Part shown: in pieces, positions 1 to 10,732 of the stretch
Layout: each line of letters starts with the position of its first letter
Position numbering within the stretch: the first letter of the stretch is position 1
Source: Annona cherimola
Lineage: Eukaryota > Streptophyta > Magnoliopsida > Magnoliales > Annonaceae
Assembly: GCA_030490835.1 (NCBI GenBank)
Contig: CM059971.1
Coordinates: forward strand, 25,413,817-25,477,816
Direction of reading: 5' to 3'
DNA length: 64,000 nucleotides
Translations under genes and position numbers: made by a program
The notes under the pieces: generated by a model
Told to the model about the DNA's origin: nothing
The model's input: the letters and a program-made list of their open reading frames with translations, nothing else
Database searches by the model: none

Positions 1-1860
1 ACACGATCTATTAACTTCATGAGGCATGAAGTAGGAGGTCATTCTCACCTCCACTTCTCTGAAAGGGATGCTAGGAATGCTTTAAGGCAGAAGCGGCAAA
101 TGATGTTCGGAGGTGATGCAAAAACTCTATTGCGCTTTTTTCAGCGAAAAGGTCAAGAGGATTCTCAATTCTCTTACGAAATTCAGATCGATGAAGAAAT
201 GAGATTGACATCTTGTTTTTGGGTTGATGGAAAATCGAAGGAAGACTTCATGGTTTTTGGTGATGTTGTATGTTTTGACACCACTTACAAGACAAATGAG
301 TATGAAATGCCTTTCGGGCCATTTGTGGATGTCAATCACCATAAACAATCGATATTATTAGGAGCAGGCTTGCTCTTCGGCGAGACAATAGAGGACTTCA
401 AGTGGTTGTTTCAGACATGGGTACACGCAATGGGTGGTGTACACCCTAAGACCATAATAACCGATCAAGATGTAACGATTGGGGCAGCCGTTGAAGCCAT
501 TTTTCCAAATGCAAATCACCTGCTCTGCTTGTGGCATATATGTAAAAAATTGCCCGAGAAATTATCTCTTGTCATCCACGAGCACCCAACTTTCAAGAGT
601 AAGTGGAATCATTGCTTATATGGCACTGAATGTGAGGTTGATTTCGAGGAATGTTGGCAAGCAATGATTCAAGAGTTCGGTTTGGAAGAGAATGCCTGGT
701 TGGCACACCTGTATGAAATACGTCAAAAATGGATTCCAACGTTTACACGGAAATTTTTTTCTGCTGGCATGAGGACAACAGCTAGGAGCGAAAGTATGAA
801 TGCATTTTTCGATGGGTTTGTAAATCACAAGTCCGATCTAATTGATTTTGCTCATGGATATGATAAAGCCGTTGAGGCCAGACGTGAGGCGGAGGGGGAA
901 GCAGATTTTCGTACTTTGCATGGTGTACCCCCGTTGAAAACAACTCTTACGTTAGAAGCTCAAATGGCAAAAGTGTATATTTTGAATTTGTTCTTATTAT
1001 TTCAGAAGGAGCTGGAACAAAGCCTCTTATATTTTGCTGAGAGAACAGAAGGAGAGAGCACAAGTCAACAGTGGCGAGTGTACCATTGCGAAGATGAAGA
1101 CGAAAGTAAACAGAAGTTCATAACATGGAACGCAGAGGAATTAGTGGCTACCTGTCCGTGCATGAAATTTGAATCATTTGGTATGCTTTGTAAGCATATC
1201 CTTGCGTTACTGCGTTTTCTAAAAGTCAAGTTCATGCCACCTTTCCACATAATGGCACGATGGACACAAGATGCAAAATCTCAATATAAACATCCATCTA
1301 CATTAGCTAAGAATGAGTCTAGGCAGTCTCTTGCGGTTCGAAATCATGCATTGTTAAAGTGGTGTAGTTATGTAAGACACGAGGCGTTGCATAATATGGA
1401 TGCATTTGAAATTGTCAAAGTTAACATGGAGAAGATAATTACTGAGCTTGATGCGTTGCCTAAGCAGCCAGCATCTATCGAGGATGGGGGTACAGTTGCG
1501 AATGACAACTTTGATATAAATGAACATGGTCCAAATACTGTTGGAGGCGATGCAATTATGATCTCAACAGTTGCATTCGAGGCGCAGTCTTCTCAGGCAT
1601 TCAGCATCGATTCTCCACATATCACGCTCAGAAAGGGAAGATCTTCAAAACGTATGAAAGGAACATTGGAGGCATTGCGTGGTGGTTTCAAACTCTGTCG
1701 TGGATGTAACAAATTCGTGGTTGGACATGACAAACGCAATTGTCCTGCACTTAATAATCCAACCGTTACAATTGTGTCTGAATCTGTAGATGATACATGC
1801 ATTTCTAGAGGTCGAGGTCGAGGACGACGAGGTATTTCTGTTGTTTCTGTTGTCTTATAA
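1..1860 (+). CDS. FAR1-related sequence (FRS) protein, 5' partial
   Basis: The frame is open from base 1 (619 residues to the stop), so the start and probably the N-terminal FAR1 DNA-binding domain lie upstream; the first Met is at base 19. Visible parts: a MULE transposase fold at about residues 84-180 with the candidate acidic residues D93 (in FDTTY), D155 (in ITDQD) and E264 (in RSESMNAFF); a SWIM zinc finger at about 384-404 (CPC...CKH); a C-terminal zinc-knuckle-like motif C-x2-C-x6-H-x4-C at about 564-582; and an RGRGRGRRG tail. FRS proteins are domesticated Mutator transposases acting as nuclear transcription regulators. The frame is intact, so this may be a working gene, but an undomesticated MULE transposase is not excluded because no terminal repeats are in view upstream. 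A GRF zinc-finger gene starts 177 bp downstream on the same strand. Confidence 0.88.
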   Translation, partial: TRSINFMRHEVGGHSHLHFSERDARNALRQKRQMMFGGDAKTLLRFFQRKGQEDSQFSYEIQIDEEMRLTSCFWVDGKSKEDFMVFGDVVCFDTTYKTNEYEMPFGPFVDVNHHKQSILLGAGLLFGETIEDFKWLFQTWVHAMGGVHPKTIITDQDVTIGAAVEAIFPNANHLLCLWHICKKLPEKLSLVIHEHPTFKSKWNHCLYGTECEVDFEECWQAMIQEFGLEENAWLAHLYEIRQKWIPTFTRKFFSAGMRTTARSESMNAFFDGFVNHKSDLIDFAHGYDKAVEARREAEGEADFRTLHGVPPLKTTLTLEAQMAKVYILNLFLLFQKELEQSLLYFAERTEGESTSQQWRVYHCEDEDESKQKFITWNAEELVATCPCMKFESFGMLCKHILALLRFLKVKFMPPFHIMARWTQDAKSQYKHPSTLAKNESRQSLAVRNHALLKWCSYVRHEALHNMDAFEIVKVNMEKIITELDALPKQPASIEDGGTVANDNFDINEHGPNTVGGDAIMISTVAFEAQSSQAFSIDSPHITLRKGRSSKRMKGTLEALRGGFKLCRGCNKFVVGHDKRNCPALNNPTVTIVSESVDDTCISRGRGRGRRGISVVSVVL

Positions 1861-2036
1861 TATGATCGTGATTTGACATTTGCTGTTATTTATGTTGTCT
1901 TTATAATAATAGTATTAAGGGCATTTTAATCTCACACACTCCAATGTAAATGGTGATTCTTTCTGTACATTCTGGGGCTTCTACTTGAATGCTTACGTAC
2001 TTGAATGCATGTTTTTACCAGGTGGACATAGGTGAC

Positions 2037-2711
2037 ATGGCTTTAGCTTCCAGTGGATTCTCCAATGCTAATACTTGCACAAATTACACCTGTTCTTGTG
2101 GTGTACCCGTTATTATGTTGACGTCAAATACTAAAAGAAATCCCGATCGTCGTTTTCTTCAATGTCCATATTTTCGGGTTTGTTTTTTGCTACATTGCCT
2201 ATTGATTCGATGTAAAATGTTCTTTATCATTATTAGTAATCATGATAATTGTATAGATTGTTATTTACCATAGCTAAATTTATTTTTCTCAAATCAATAG
2301 GATCCAACCAAGTGTTGCAAATTTTTTAGATGGGTAGATCCAGGCTCTGAGATAAAGGTTGCTGCTGTCTCAAAGGATGAAAGTAGGATAGAAGTACAAG
2401 ACAAAACGCAGATTCTACCCTTCCATCATGATGACATTATTGCAGATATTGGAGAGGTGGTTCAATGCGTTGCTGATTTAAGGGAGATCCAACTCGCAGA
2501 AATGAATGAAATAAAGCGAATGCAGAAGCTCACAATAGATGAATTAAAGGGTGAATGGCAACATCTAAAGGAAATCTTGGTCGTGAGGGATGTAGAACTG
2601 AAGGAGGCTTTTGCAAAGAGAGACATGGAGGTGCTCAAGTTGAAGAGAGCAATGGTGCTCATTATTGCGATAGCTGTCATAGTTCTTTTTCATTATATGT
2701 ATATGTTATGA
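2037..2711 (+). CDS. GRF-type zinc finger, coiled-coil, C-terminal membrane-anchor protein (2 exons)
   Basis: Exons 2037-2177 and 2301-2711 joined give 183 residues. The donor CGG|GTTTGT and acceptor AATCAATAG|GAT keep the frame and reunite one zinc finger across the intron: CSCG and the QCPYF segment come from exon 1, and the CCKFFRWVD segment from exon 2. This is the zf-GRF pattern (C..C, then C, then C with F-x-W). The C-terminal half is a charged helical, probably coiled-coil, stretch (about residues 105-160), then a hydrophobic tail of about 19 residues (MVLIIAIAVIVLFHYMYML), which suggests a tail anchor. Small plant proteins of this design are common and mostly uncharacterised. An in-frame upstream Met exists at 1989, but the Met at 2037 fits the family start better. 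It sits directly behind the FRS gene on the same strand; whether the two are linked functionally or came in together is unknown. Confidence 0.8.
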
Positions 2712-3253
2712 CTGGAACTGAGTTGGGCTTGCTGCTAGAGAGTGAATTGGAATATTTTATCTTAGTATATATTGGAACGGTGAATCTCAACTTTTATATG
2801 TATTTGTTATGACTGGTATGAATCTTAACTTCTATTGTTCTAGAATATGCTTAAGGTATGCTTGTGGGGAAAACATACCATGCTATTCTTGTTGATGGAA
2901 TTGTACTGTTTCCGAAAAGCTTCAAATGGTGATTTCATATCCACTGTGAATGTCATTTTTCTGCTGCATGTTAGCCTAGAAAGTCATCACTGTTTGCGCA
3001 CAGCTGATGGCAATTTCACCTTAAAAGTTCCTGATCTTAATCTGCAGAATTCCTTCTTCAGTTGTATGTATCAGTGTATATAAACATTAGACTTAACTTC
3101 AGAATAGTTGAAGTTCTTTGACATGGGAGGGACTGCAGTTAAAAAATATCTCCGGTCCATTTTGCGCCCATGCGCATGTTATGTATGCATGATCCTTTTT
3201 TTCTTTTTTCTTTTTATGAAAGCATTCTGAGTTTTAGTAATTTTATTTGGCAG
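2712..3253 (+). other. 3' flank of GRF gene; no gene seen
   Basis: This is AT-rich and contains only short chance frames. It probably includes the 3' UTR of the GRF zinc-finger gene. A pyrimidine stretch at about 3195-3215 precedes the possible acceptor at 3251-3253. Confidence 0.4.
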
Positions 3254-3347
3254 TAACCGTGCAGCAAACCAAGCTTCTGCTGGGAGTGTGGATATCAAGA
3301 AGTCAGCTTCAAGTCACTCTCAACCATGGATGGGGTATCATCCATGA
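3254..3347 (+). other. Possible orphan terminal exon
   Basis: After ATTTGGCAG there is an open stretch in phase 2 that ends in TGA at 3345-3347. It reads ...KKSASSHSQPWMGYHP, a low-complexity tail closing with an aromatic-rich end, and it looks like the last exon of a plant gene. No upstream donor or partner exon was identified in the window. It could belong to a gene whose earlier exons lie before base 1, with the FRS/GRF pair sitting in its intron, or it could be chance. I do not recognise the protein. Confidence 0.25.
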
Positions 3348-3680
3348 ACAATTTGTTCGTTGAGGTCATAAAAAAAAAAGGAAAAAGAAAAAAAGAAACT
3401 CTGTCAAGGAAGCGATTGATGGGAAAAAGAATATAATGATATGTACTGAATTAAAATTACAATGCGTCTTGAATTAAAAATGATATCTTGGGAATACGAA
3501 TATACATTTTATTCAATGGATCCGTTGGAACGCTTCCTAAACCCAAGTGGAGGACCTACAACAGTCTGTGGAATCTGTATCTCGAGAGTCCATTTCTTCA
3601 TGAGGCACTATGTGTCTATGCATTTCTAGATGCATATGCCTATATAGTCTGTGCATCAACGACCACTGCTTCAATTCTAC

Positions 3681-3825
3681 GTGGATATCAACTGGAAACT
3701 TTGATACAGTAGCCATCAGAACCGCATCATACATGTCATATGGACAGCCCTTGAAAAGATTGTTCAATCTTTCCTCCCATCGATCCAAAGACCATCCACA
3801 AGCTCATCTGTCCTCCTGCACCATA
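3681..3825 (-). pseudogene. PSY: Phytoene synthase exon fossil
   Basis: Read on the minus strand, an acceptor (TTCAG) at 3826-3828 leads into a translation with [11 protein letters not shown], then after a frame break [21 protein letters not shown] and VSKFPVDI, ending at a GT donor at 3680-3679. These are hallmark segments of plant phytoene synthase, the plastid enzyme that condenses two geranylgeranyl diphosphates to phytoene at the start of carotenoid synthesis. The piece between VDG and LDRW that the family normally has is missing, and the frame shifts there. The exon is 145 bp; from memory the plant exon is about 173 bp, so some 28 bp are lost. I found no neighbouring PSY exons in the flanks, so this is an isolated relic and not a gene. 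Confidence 0.8.
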
Positions 3826-4809
3826 CTGAACACTTTAATTAGAAATCAAAAGAATGACTATTTAAAAACAAGTACTAGAACTCGAAAAATTAAAGGGAAA
3901 TTCAACATCGATTCTGGAGTGGAGTATGGCCCGGTTCATTGACATCTCTAGAATATAGCAATTTATCATCGATAACAACTGGTTCATGTACAGCAGTACA
4001 GGAAATCTGATTCTCCTAATTATGGGAACAATCATCCAAGGGGACAAGCCCCAGGATCCCTCCAACTGAACTGGATCAATTAGCCAATTGGCAGCTCTCA
4101 AATGGATAACTTAAGAATCTAGTCAACAATTTTAAGGGTCACTGCAATCGTTAATTCCATGTGATCTTATGGCTACCCTCTATCCAAATAAGACCCTACA
4201 GCTGTGTGGTCCATATTCACTCTGATTTTAATCCTCATTCACCCAACTAACCCTGAACCTTATCAAGGCAGAAACTGCCTGTAATTCAAGAACAACTAAT
4301 AGAAGCTAGGAGATCCATGATGCATACAGAATCCGAACAAGAAACAATATCACTATGTCAGTCATTTTTGAGAAGATGTCAGTCATTTTTGAGAAGAAAA
4401 ATATGTGCATTACATTTATCATGTAAAGTCCAAAGACCAATGACTAGGCCTTTTTAATTCTTTTTTTACTGTCGTTAATTTATTCAACACTTTTTTTCTT
4501 TTTTAAGAGAGAAATATGAAAGTTTTGCCAACTCATGTTTTTACTTTAATTTGGCCGCGTTAAAATAATCAGATGGAAATTTTAAATGGGAGAATAAGAT
4601 AATTTTAAATTGTTTACATAGTTTTTCCAAATTTTGAAACATAATTTTCACGGAAGTTGATTTTTGAAAAAAAGAAGTAAATCGGCATGCCTGCCTGATC
4701 AGACTTGATCAGCATCAGCGGCAAGGACGCCCGATGACAGGCGGCCGCTGACTGTTCGCGTCAGAAGCCAAACAGGCCCTTTGGTGTTGGGCAGCTGGTG
4801 CGAGTGACG
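3826..4809. other. No gene seen; unassigned
   Basis: This holds intron-like or intergenic DNA beside the PSY relic. A 22-bp direct duplication (TGTCAGTCATTTTTGAGAAG) lies at about 4355-4400. From about 4560 the sequence becomes AT-rich and then turns abruptly GC-rich at 4690. Confidence 0.5.
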
Positions 4810-6050
4810 GAAGAGGCCTGATGCATGGTGGGAGAGGGAGGGAGGGCGCTGGTCGGGAGGGAGGGCGAGCAGCGGAGGGAGAGAGAAATAGGGAGAGAGA
4901 GGCCGGGAGGAGGGAGGGAAATCGGGGGTTGATCGGGAGAGAGGGAGAGGGTGGGAGGCAGCAGCGGGAGAGGGAGGGAGGGAGGAAGAGGGAGCGTGCA
5001 GAGAGAGGGAGAGGACGGGAGGGGCCGAGCGGCTGAGGGAGAGAGAAATAGGGAGAGAGAGGCCGGGATGAGGGAGGGAAATCGAGGGTTGATCGGGAGA
5101 GAGGGAGAGGGTGGGAGGCAGCAGCGGGAGAGGGAGGGAGGGAGGAAGAGGGAGCGTGTAGAGAGAGAGGGAGAGGACGGGAGGGGCCGAGCGGCGGAGG
5201 GAGAGAGAAATAGGGAGAGAGAGGCCGGGAGGAGGGAGGGAAATCGGGGGTTGATCGGGAGAGAGGGAGAGGGTGGGAGGTAGCAGCGGGAGAGGGAGGG
5301 AGGGTGGAAGACGGAGCGTGCAGAGAGAGAGGGAGAGGACGGGAGGGCCGAGCGGCGGAGAGACAGAGAAATCGGGAGAGAGAGAGAGAGGGACGGCCGG
5401 GAGGAGGAAGGGAGCAGCGCGGGCTGATCGGGAGAGAGGGAGAGGGTGGGAGGCAGCAGCGGGAGAGGGAGGCAGGGAGGAAGAGGGAGCGTGTAGAGAG
5501 AGAGGGAGAGGACGGGAGGGCCGAGCGGCGGAGGGAGAGAGAAATAGGGAGAGAGAGGCCGGGAGGAGGGAGGGAAATCGGGGGTTGATCGAGAGAGAGG
5601 GAGAGGGTGGGAGGCAGCAGCGGGAGAGGGAGGGAGAGAGGAAGAGGGAGCGTGCAGAGAGAGAGGGAGAGGACGGGAGGGCCGAGCGGCGGAGGGACAG
5701 AGAAATCGGGAGAGAGAGAGGGACGGCCGAGAGGAGGAAGGGAGCAGCGCGGGCTGATCGAGAGAGAGGGAGAGGGCGGGAGGGAAGAAGAGGGAGCGTG
5801 CAGAGAGAGAGAGGGAGAGGGCAGGAGTTTACCTGTCGAGTCGAGGGTGTCAGTGTCGGAATGGTGGGTGGTTGACCGAGGGAGCCACAGCCGATGGCCT
5901 TCCGAGAGCGGGAGAGAGAGAGAGAGAGTGTGGAGGGAGAGAGGGAGTAGTGGGAGCGGGAGAGAGACTGCCGAGAGAGAGAGAGAGAGGGAGAGACTAA
6001 AGAGGGTGCAGAGAGAGAGAGAGAGATCGCGAGAAGAGGTCACGAAGGGG
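4810..6050 (+). repeat. GA-rich minisatellite, about six 160-175 bp units
   Basis: The plus strand is almost pure GGGAGA/GGAGGG purine track interrupted by fixed landmarks. The anchor GATCG recurs at 4931, 5091, 5253, 5426, 5587 and 5756, giving spacings of 160, 162, 173, 161 and 169 bp. Each unit also carries AGCGTGCAGAGAG or AGCGTGTAGAGAG and a GGCCGAGCGGC block. Two variants alternate near the anchor: a GGGGTTGATCG form and a GCGCGGGCTGATCG form. The 5880-6050 end grades into simple (GA)n. Lack of stops makes long frames on both strands, but they are compositional. Confidence 0.85.
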
Positions 6051-6827
6051 GGCTGGCGAAATTTTCGTCGCTGACAGGGGTTGGTCAGACAAAATTCGAG
6101 CATTAAACGCCTGCTCCTCTCGCAGCTATTTTCGCCGTCTCATCCAACGGCCGAAATCGTCCCCGCAGGATCTAACGGCTCTCAGCGTTGGTCGCACGCA
6201 GCGCGATCGACCGACCGGTCGTAAAAGATAAGAACTCACAATTTAATTACTTCCTTATTACGGTCATCTTACAACACATATACCATATAAATACAATTTA
6301 AATTGCTCTCTATAGCATTCAACCTCACATTTAACAAATGATATTATATTCGGTTTCTTATAGCCTAAATGAAGATATGCTTTCTCCAAGTCTGACCAAC
6401 TACTACATTACCTAAATTCCAAGGACATGAATACTATATAATACCTTCTTCTATTTTACCAAAATGCCTTCTTTACCCATGTTTAATACATTTGAAAATG
6501 CTCTTTATTTGCTTTGATGAAAAATTAAATATAACAGCTTAGTCCCGTCTGACTTGTGTCAAGTCCAAAAAATGACTCGAAGCTTGAAACGTGATGTGAT
6601 ATTATCTGCTTTTTGTCCTACTTAGTACAACTTGAGACCCACTTTTTAAACCGCCATGAACTTTCTTTCTTTTTCAATGCCTTTCTACTCTTTGCTGCCC
6701 TCAATAATCGTCACAATAATTATATTTATAATTTTAATCCTTTATCTTTTCGCCTTAGATAATTATTATCGGCACCTTGTAATGCAATTAGAAAGTCATT
6801 TTTTATGGTGCAATGATCATTTGCAGC
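6051..6827. other. GC-rich shoulder then AT-rich spacer; no gene
   Basis: 6100-6220 contains CCAACGGCC and TCTAACGGCTC blocks of the kind found in plant promoters or TE ends, then the sequence turns AT-rich. A short frame at 6656-6892 runs into the hAT element and has no recognisable content. Confidence 0.4.
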
Positions 6828-7643
6828 TAAGGGTGCAATTTGGTACCGAGTCGGTCCAAATTCTCCCGACCCGATTTCAAAACCAAGTTTAAGTTTTATT
6901 TTTTAAAAAATTTTCAAATTAGACCTGGTTTCAAGTCGACCGGAGGAAACTCGAAACCAATATCAAGGCTTGCATTAACCCAGTACGAACTTGATTTTCT
7001 CTTTGATTTATTAAAATAATTATATTTATTTATACATTAAGTATTTCAACTATCATTACGATAAAAGATATTCTATATAATCATAACCTAGTTAAACTAT
7101 AAAATATTTATTCTAAAACATCAATGTTAAATACATTCGTCCATAAAAGTTGAATATATTATATCTACATTAACTTTATTTACAAGTAATTATAATTATA
7201 CGAACTCTTTAAAATTATTGCATATATACTAATTAATTATAAGATATATAAGTTTTACTATTATTAAACTTTAGGAGCTGATTTCACGTAATTTTATTTA
7301 TTTTTCTTACATTTATTGTTATCTACAAATTCATTGCGTTCATTGTATTTAAAATTATTTTTAATTAAAAAACCAACTTTTATTAAAACCAAAGATATCA
7401 TAGGTCGTATAAATATATTTACATGTAAATTATTCATGTGTGAATGCAATAATGTTTAAAAAATTTATTATCTTATCGTTAATTCAACTTCTATTGATTT
7501 GAGAGTGACTCGAATTTCGACCTGAAACCAAGATCGAAATCAATGTCAACTTGTTTCAAACCCAACCAGAATTTGGATTATGATATTAGGGTTTAGGTTT
7601 GGGTGCCCAAACCCGCTATGACCTAATCCGAGATGCACCCTTA
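6828..7643. mobile_element. hAT-type non-autonomous element, copy 1 (816 bp)
   Basis: The ends are perfect 10-bp inverted repeats TAAGGGTGCA / TGCACCCTTA. They are flanked by a perfect 8-bp duplication TTTGCAGC at 6820-6827 and 7644-7651. An 8-bp duplication with TA(A/G)GGGTGCA ends is the hAT signature. There is no transposase frame; the interior is AT-rich. A related 840-bp copy lies at 33158-33997, with matching subterminal text such as CCAAGTTT..TTTTATTTTTTAAA and TTATTCATGTG. Confidence 0.92.
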
Positions 7644-7651
7644 TTTGCAGC

Positions 7652-9371
7652 CCAATAACTATGTCCAATCAACAAACCTATTTTAATTTTTAAAATTTTT
7701 TATCACATATATTCTTTTCTGTGAAATTTGGAGATTTTTGGAACTTATTTAGTATTTGATTTTAAAGTTTAAAATTTATCTATTTCCAAAATTCAAAATA
7801 AAATGCTAAATAAGTTTCAAAATTTGTCCAATTTCATTACAAAAAGATATAGGTGAGGCATCATGTGAATTAAAATTTTATAAAAGTAAAAAAAAAGGGG
7901 TTTGCTAGTGGAGCACAATTACTACATTTTGCATCTAGCCGCAATTGGTCATCACTATTTTTTAAAATATTTAAAATTTTAATAATTATCTTTCCACCTA
8001 ATGTAAATTACAATTATTTGTTTAATTATTGAGTTTCTTTTTATATTATTCTTGTAAATGCAAGAGCCCCTAAGCACAATTGAACATATGTTTTGTACAT
8101 GTGGTCAGTGGTTCAGAATTCATGAGAAAAACCGAAGTGTTCACCACTAGGATGGGATGATCCTGAAATATAATCTCATGCTTCCTCAAAATACTTTTCT
8201 CATAAAAAATAATAATTTATTGTTTCATTTTCAATACAACTTTTCACGATTCCAATACACCTTCTTCCTTCCATTCCTAGTACACTTACATTCTAAATTT
8301 TCATTTCATCCTCATCCTATCCAAGCTCTGAATATGTGTATAAATTGTATTAGAGCGCTGATCTGAATATGTATATAAATTATATTAGAGTGCTGATGTT
8401 ATGCGCCCAGGCCAACTGTTGGGCGCTTGGCCCGCTGAGACGATCGTTGGATTGGGCGTCGAAAAATATTTGAAATGAGTCCATGCGAAGAACGGGGAGA
8501 AAAAGTTTCCAAAAATTAAAAAAAAAAAAAAAAAAGCTCTCCTCCCGTTCGTTTCTCTCCCAAGAGGTCGCCTCTCGGGAACCCTGGCCGTGGAAGTTGC
8601 CAACTTGCCATGCCACTCGTGCTCGTCGCTTCTACCGTCCCTCCCAGCGATGGGACACTAGAGCTCACTTCTCTCCTTTCCTTTGTCTCCCTACTTACTT
8701 GCTGCTGCCTTGTCTGGACCGCCATTAATCTCACTGTTTCGTCTCCTTCATATCCGGCCATCTCAAAACCAAAAGAAATGCTGGGTATCGTCGTTACTTC
8801 GATTTTTTATTTTTTATTTTTCAAAATCGATTTTCCGCCATTCTGTGGTTGGTGTGGTCGGTTGATGTGACTCCATTGCCTTTATACATAGAAATCGTGG
8901 GTGTTATTTGATTTTCCCTTGCTTTTTGTCCATTTTCATATCGAGCTCTTCCTATTTTATGGCTTTGTACGATTTTTATGTTAGCTCAACAATCTCAGTT
9001 GATTGCAAGCAACTATCGGTCATTGGGTTCATTAGCTGGTTTTCTTTCCCACATGCTGGTTCCTGGCGTTTGAATGGATACCAGATTCTCCTTTTCTTCT
9101 ATTGGAAATTTCTTTTCTCTTGTTTTCTTGGTGTGTATTCTCTTTTCCAAAAATTCTCAATAGGATATGATTTCATGGTTTTTTATATACTGAGGAATCA
9201 TCATTCATTTCCTTAAAAAATGTTTTGGCAGTTGGTATAGATAATCCAATGCAGATGCCCATTTCTATCAATTTCTTTGCAATGTCCCTCCATGTCCAGA
9301 TCGATTGTTGGTGCAAAGTTTTTCCGGTTTGCCCTTTATTTTTGGTGATGAAAGAGGCTTTTTTTGTGCAG
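7652..9371. other. Unassigned spacer with short tandem and poly-A tracts
   Basis: This contains a 35-bp imperfect tandem duplication at about 8332-8398 (ATATAAATT..TTAGAGNGCTGAT). An A17 run at about 8519-8535 is followed by a GC-richer block (8540-8720) that could be the promoter or first exon of the ancestral cyclin gene. No exon could be defended there. Confidence 0.4.
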
Positions 9372-10160
9372 GTCGAGCAGCTGCAGCAGGAAAGCAGGAG
9401 ACTGTTAGAGGCGGCAAAGTAAACAATTGGCGTGCTCTTGGGGATATAGCAATCTTGTTGATGTCTGAGACGCTGTTCTCTATAGCATCTAAATTGTTTG
9501 GCATATTACTAGCCTTCTTTTAAATCATTCATGTGTAAATCTTCTACTATTACTAGTATCTCCGTTCCCAAATCATTGGGAAGCCATGGCCACAGACTTC
9601 TCGTCGGCAGCCGCTGAAGCTAATAATAAGGTAACAAAAACTCTAAATCATTCCTCCTTTTTTGTTTGCTTGCAGTTGATATAGTTCTACTCTTGCCCAT
9701 ATGTTTTGGAGATTTTTTTTGATGAAATTTTTTTGATGAAAATGTTTTGGAGATTTAATTGGAAGGAAAAGCCTTTTCGATTTGTTTGCCAATATGGGCA
9801 TCTCCCACTGCTCACACTCTCTGTTCGACTATGTTCTGACTCCTGCTTCTTACTGTCCAGAAAACTGCCGCAGTAGTTATGGATGCTACAATTGAAGCAA
9901 AGGCAGGTCGTGCCAAGGTCACGAAACAGAGCTCTGGTCAGGAAGAAAGAAGACAAGATGATCCAGATTAGCCAAGATACATCAGAAAATGAGAGTATTT
10001 CAGATGAGAAGTCATCAAGGAGGAACAGAACCGAGACACTAACATTAATTCTGACTGCTCGAGGCCAGGTTGCCTGCAGCCTACTGTCATCTATGGCTGA
10101 CATTGATGTGGCAAACTTGGGGATCAGTTGGCATTATAAAATTTGTGTTTATAACAAATA
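9372..10160 (+). pseudogene. B-type cyclin pseudogene (N-terminal exons only)
   Basis: Three exon-like pieces follow the order of a plant cyclin B N-terminus. Piece 1 (from 9372, after TTTTTGTGCAG) reads GRAAAAGKQ..NNWRALGDI, matching the RRALGDIGN block. Piece 2 (about 9586-9630, donor AAG|GTAACA) reads SSAAAEANNK. Piece 3 (from 9861, after TACTGTCCAG) reads KTAAVVMDATIEAKAGRAK, then after a frameshift near 9930-9945 continues MIQISQDTSENES and SSRRNRTETLTLILTARGQVA, the conserved TLTS(V/I)LTARSK region before the cyclin box. The frame stops at 10159. The cyclin_N box is missing, apart from a doubtful PDLNE remnant near 10316. B cyclins activate CDKs at G2/M. With a shifted frame and no cyclin box this copy cannot be functional. 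Confidence 0.78.
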
Positions 10161-10732
10161 GAGTTGTTGAGTTGGAATGTCTTCAAACAAAATCGTAATT
10201 CTTTTTTTTTTTTTTTTTTTTTTGGGTTCATTTGTAACAGAACACATGTAAAAATGTTAAATAGATGTGTCCATTCAATTCAATTTATGAATTCAACATT
10301 TGCAGGTGATGAATCCCGACCTCAATGAATGTTTGTTGTATGCTCTAATTGAACAGCTTGAATGGGAGGGAATTTTGTGGTAGGGAAGTTCTGAAAGTAT
10401 TATATTCTGTATTGTGCTAATTTAACAGTTGAATGGGATGAAATTTTGTATTAAAAAGGTCTTTTTTCTGCGTACCCTTTGACTTATATTATTATTTGTT
10501 TTGTTTGAATGGGATGGAATTTAACAGTATGCTCTGTCTAGTGTATACCTGCTACCCAGGGATCTAAAGGTTTATGGTTTCTTGAGATGATGTGCGGTAC
10601 GGTCTGTTGTACTGGGCATTTTCAAAGAATCCGAGACAAGGATTCTAGCTTACTGGCTTCCAACACAGTATTCTGTACTTTGTTGCTTTACGGTTGATGT
10701 GGGTGTTTAATGGATTCTGATCCTATGCTCCC
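10161..10732 (+). other. Unassigned; possible cyclin-box remnant
   Basis: A T22 run lies at about 10202-10223. After TTTGCAG (10300-10306) a short frame reads MNPDLNE..ALIEQLEW. This faintly recalls the PDLNEKMRAILVDWL start of the cyclin box in the right place after the pseudogene, but it is too degraded to assert. Confidence 0.25.

Noticed and set aside
4715..6103. 462-codon minus-strand frame rich in Ser, Leu and Pro, plus several Arg/Glu/Gly frames on the plus strand
   Set aside because: They arise because the GA-rich minisatellite lacks stop codons in most frames; no codon bias, domain or start context supports a protein.
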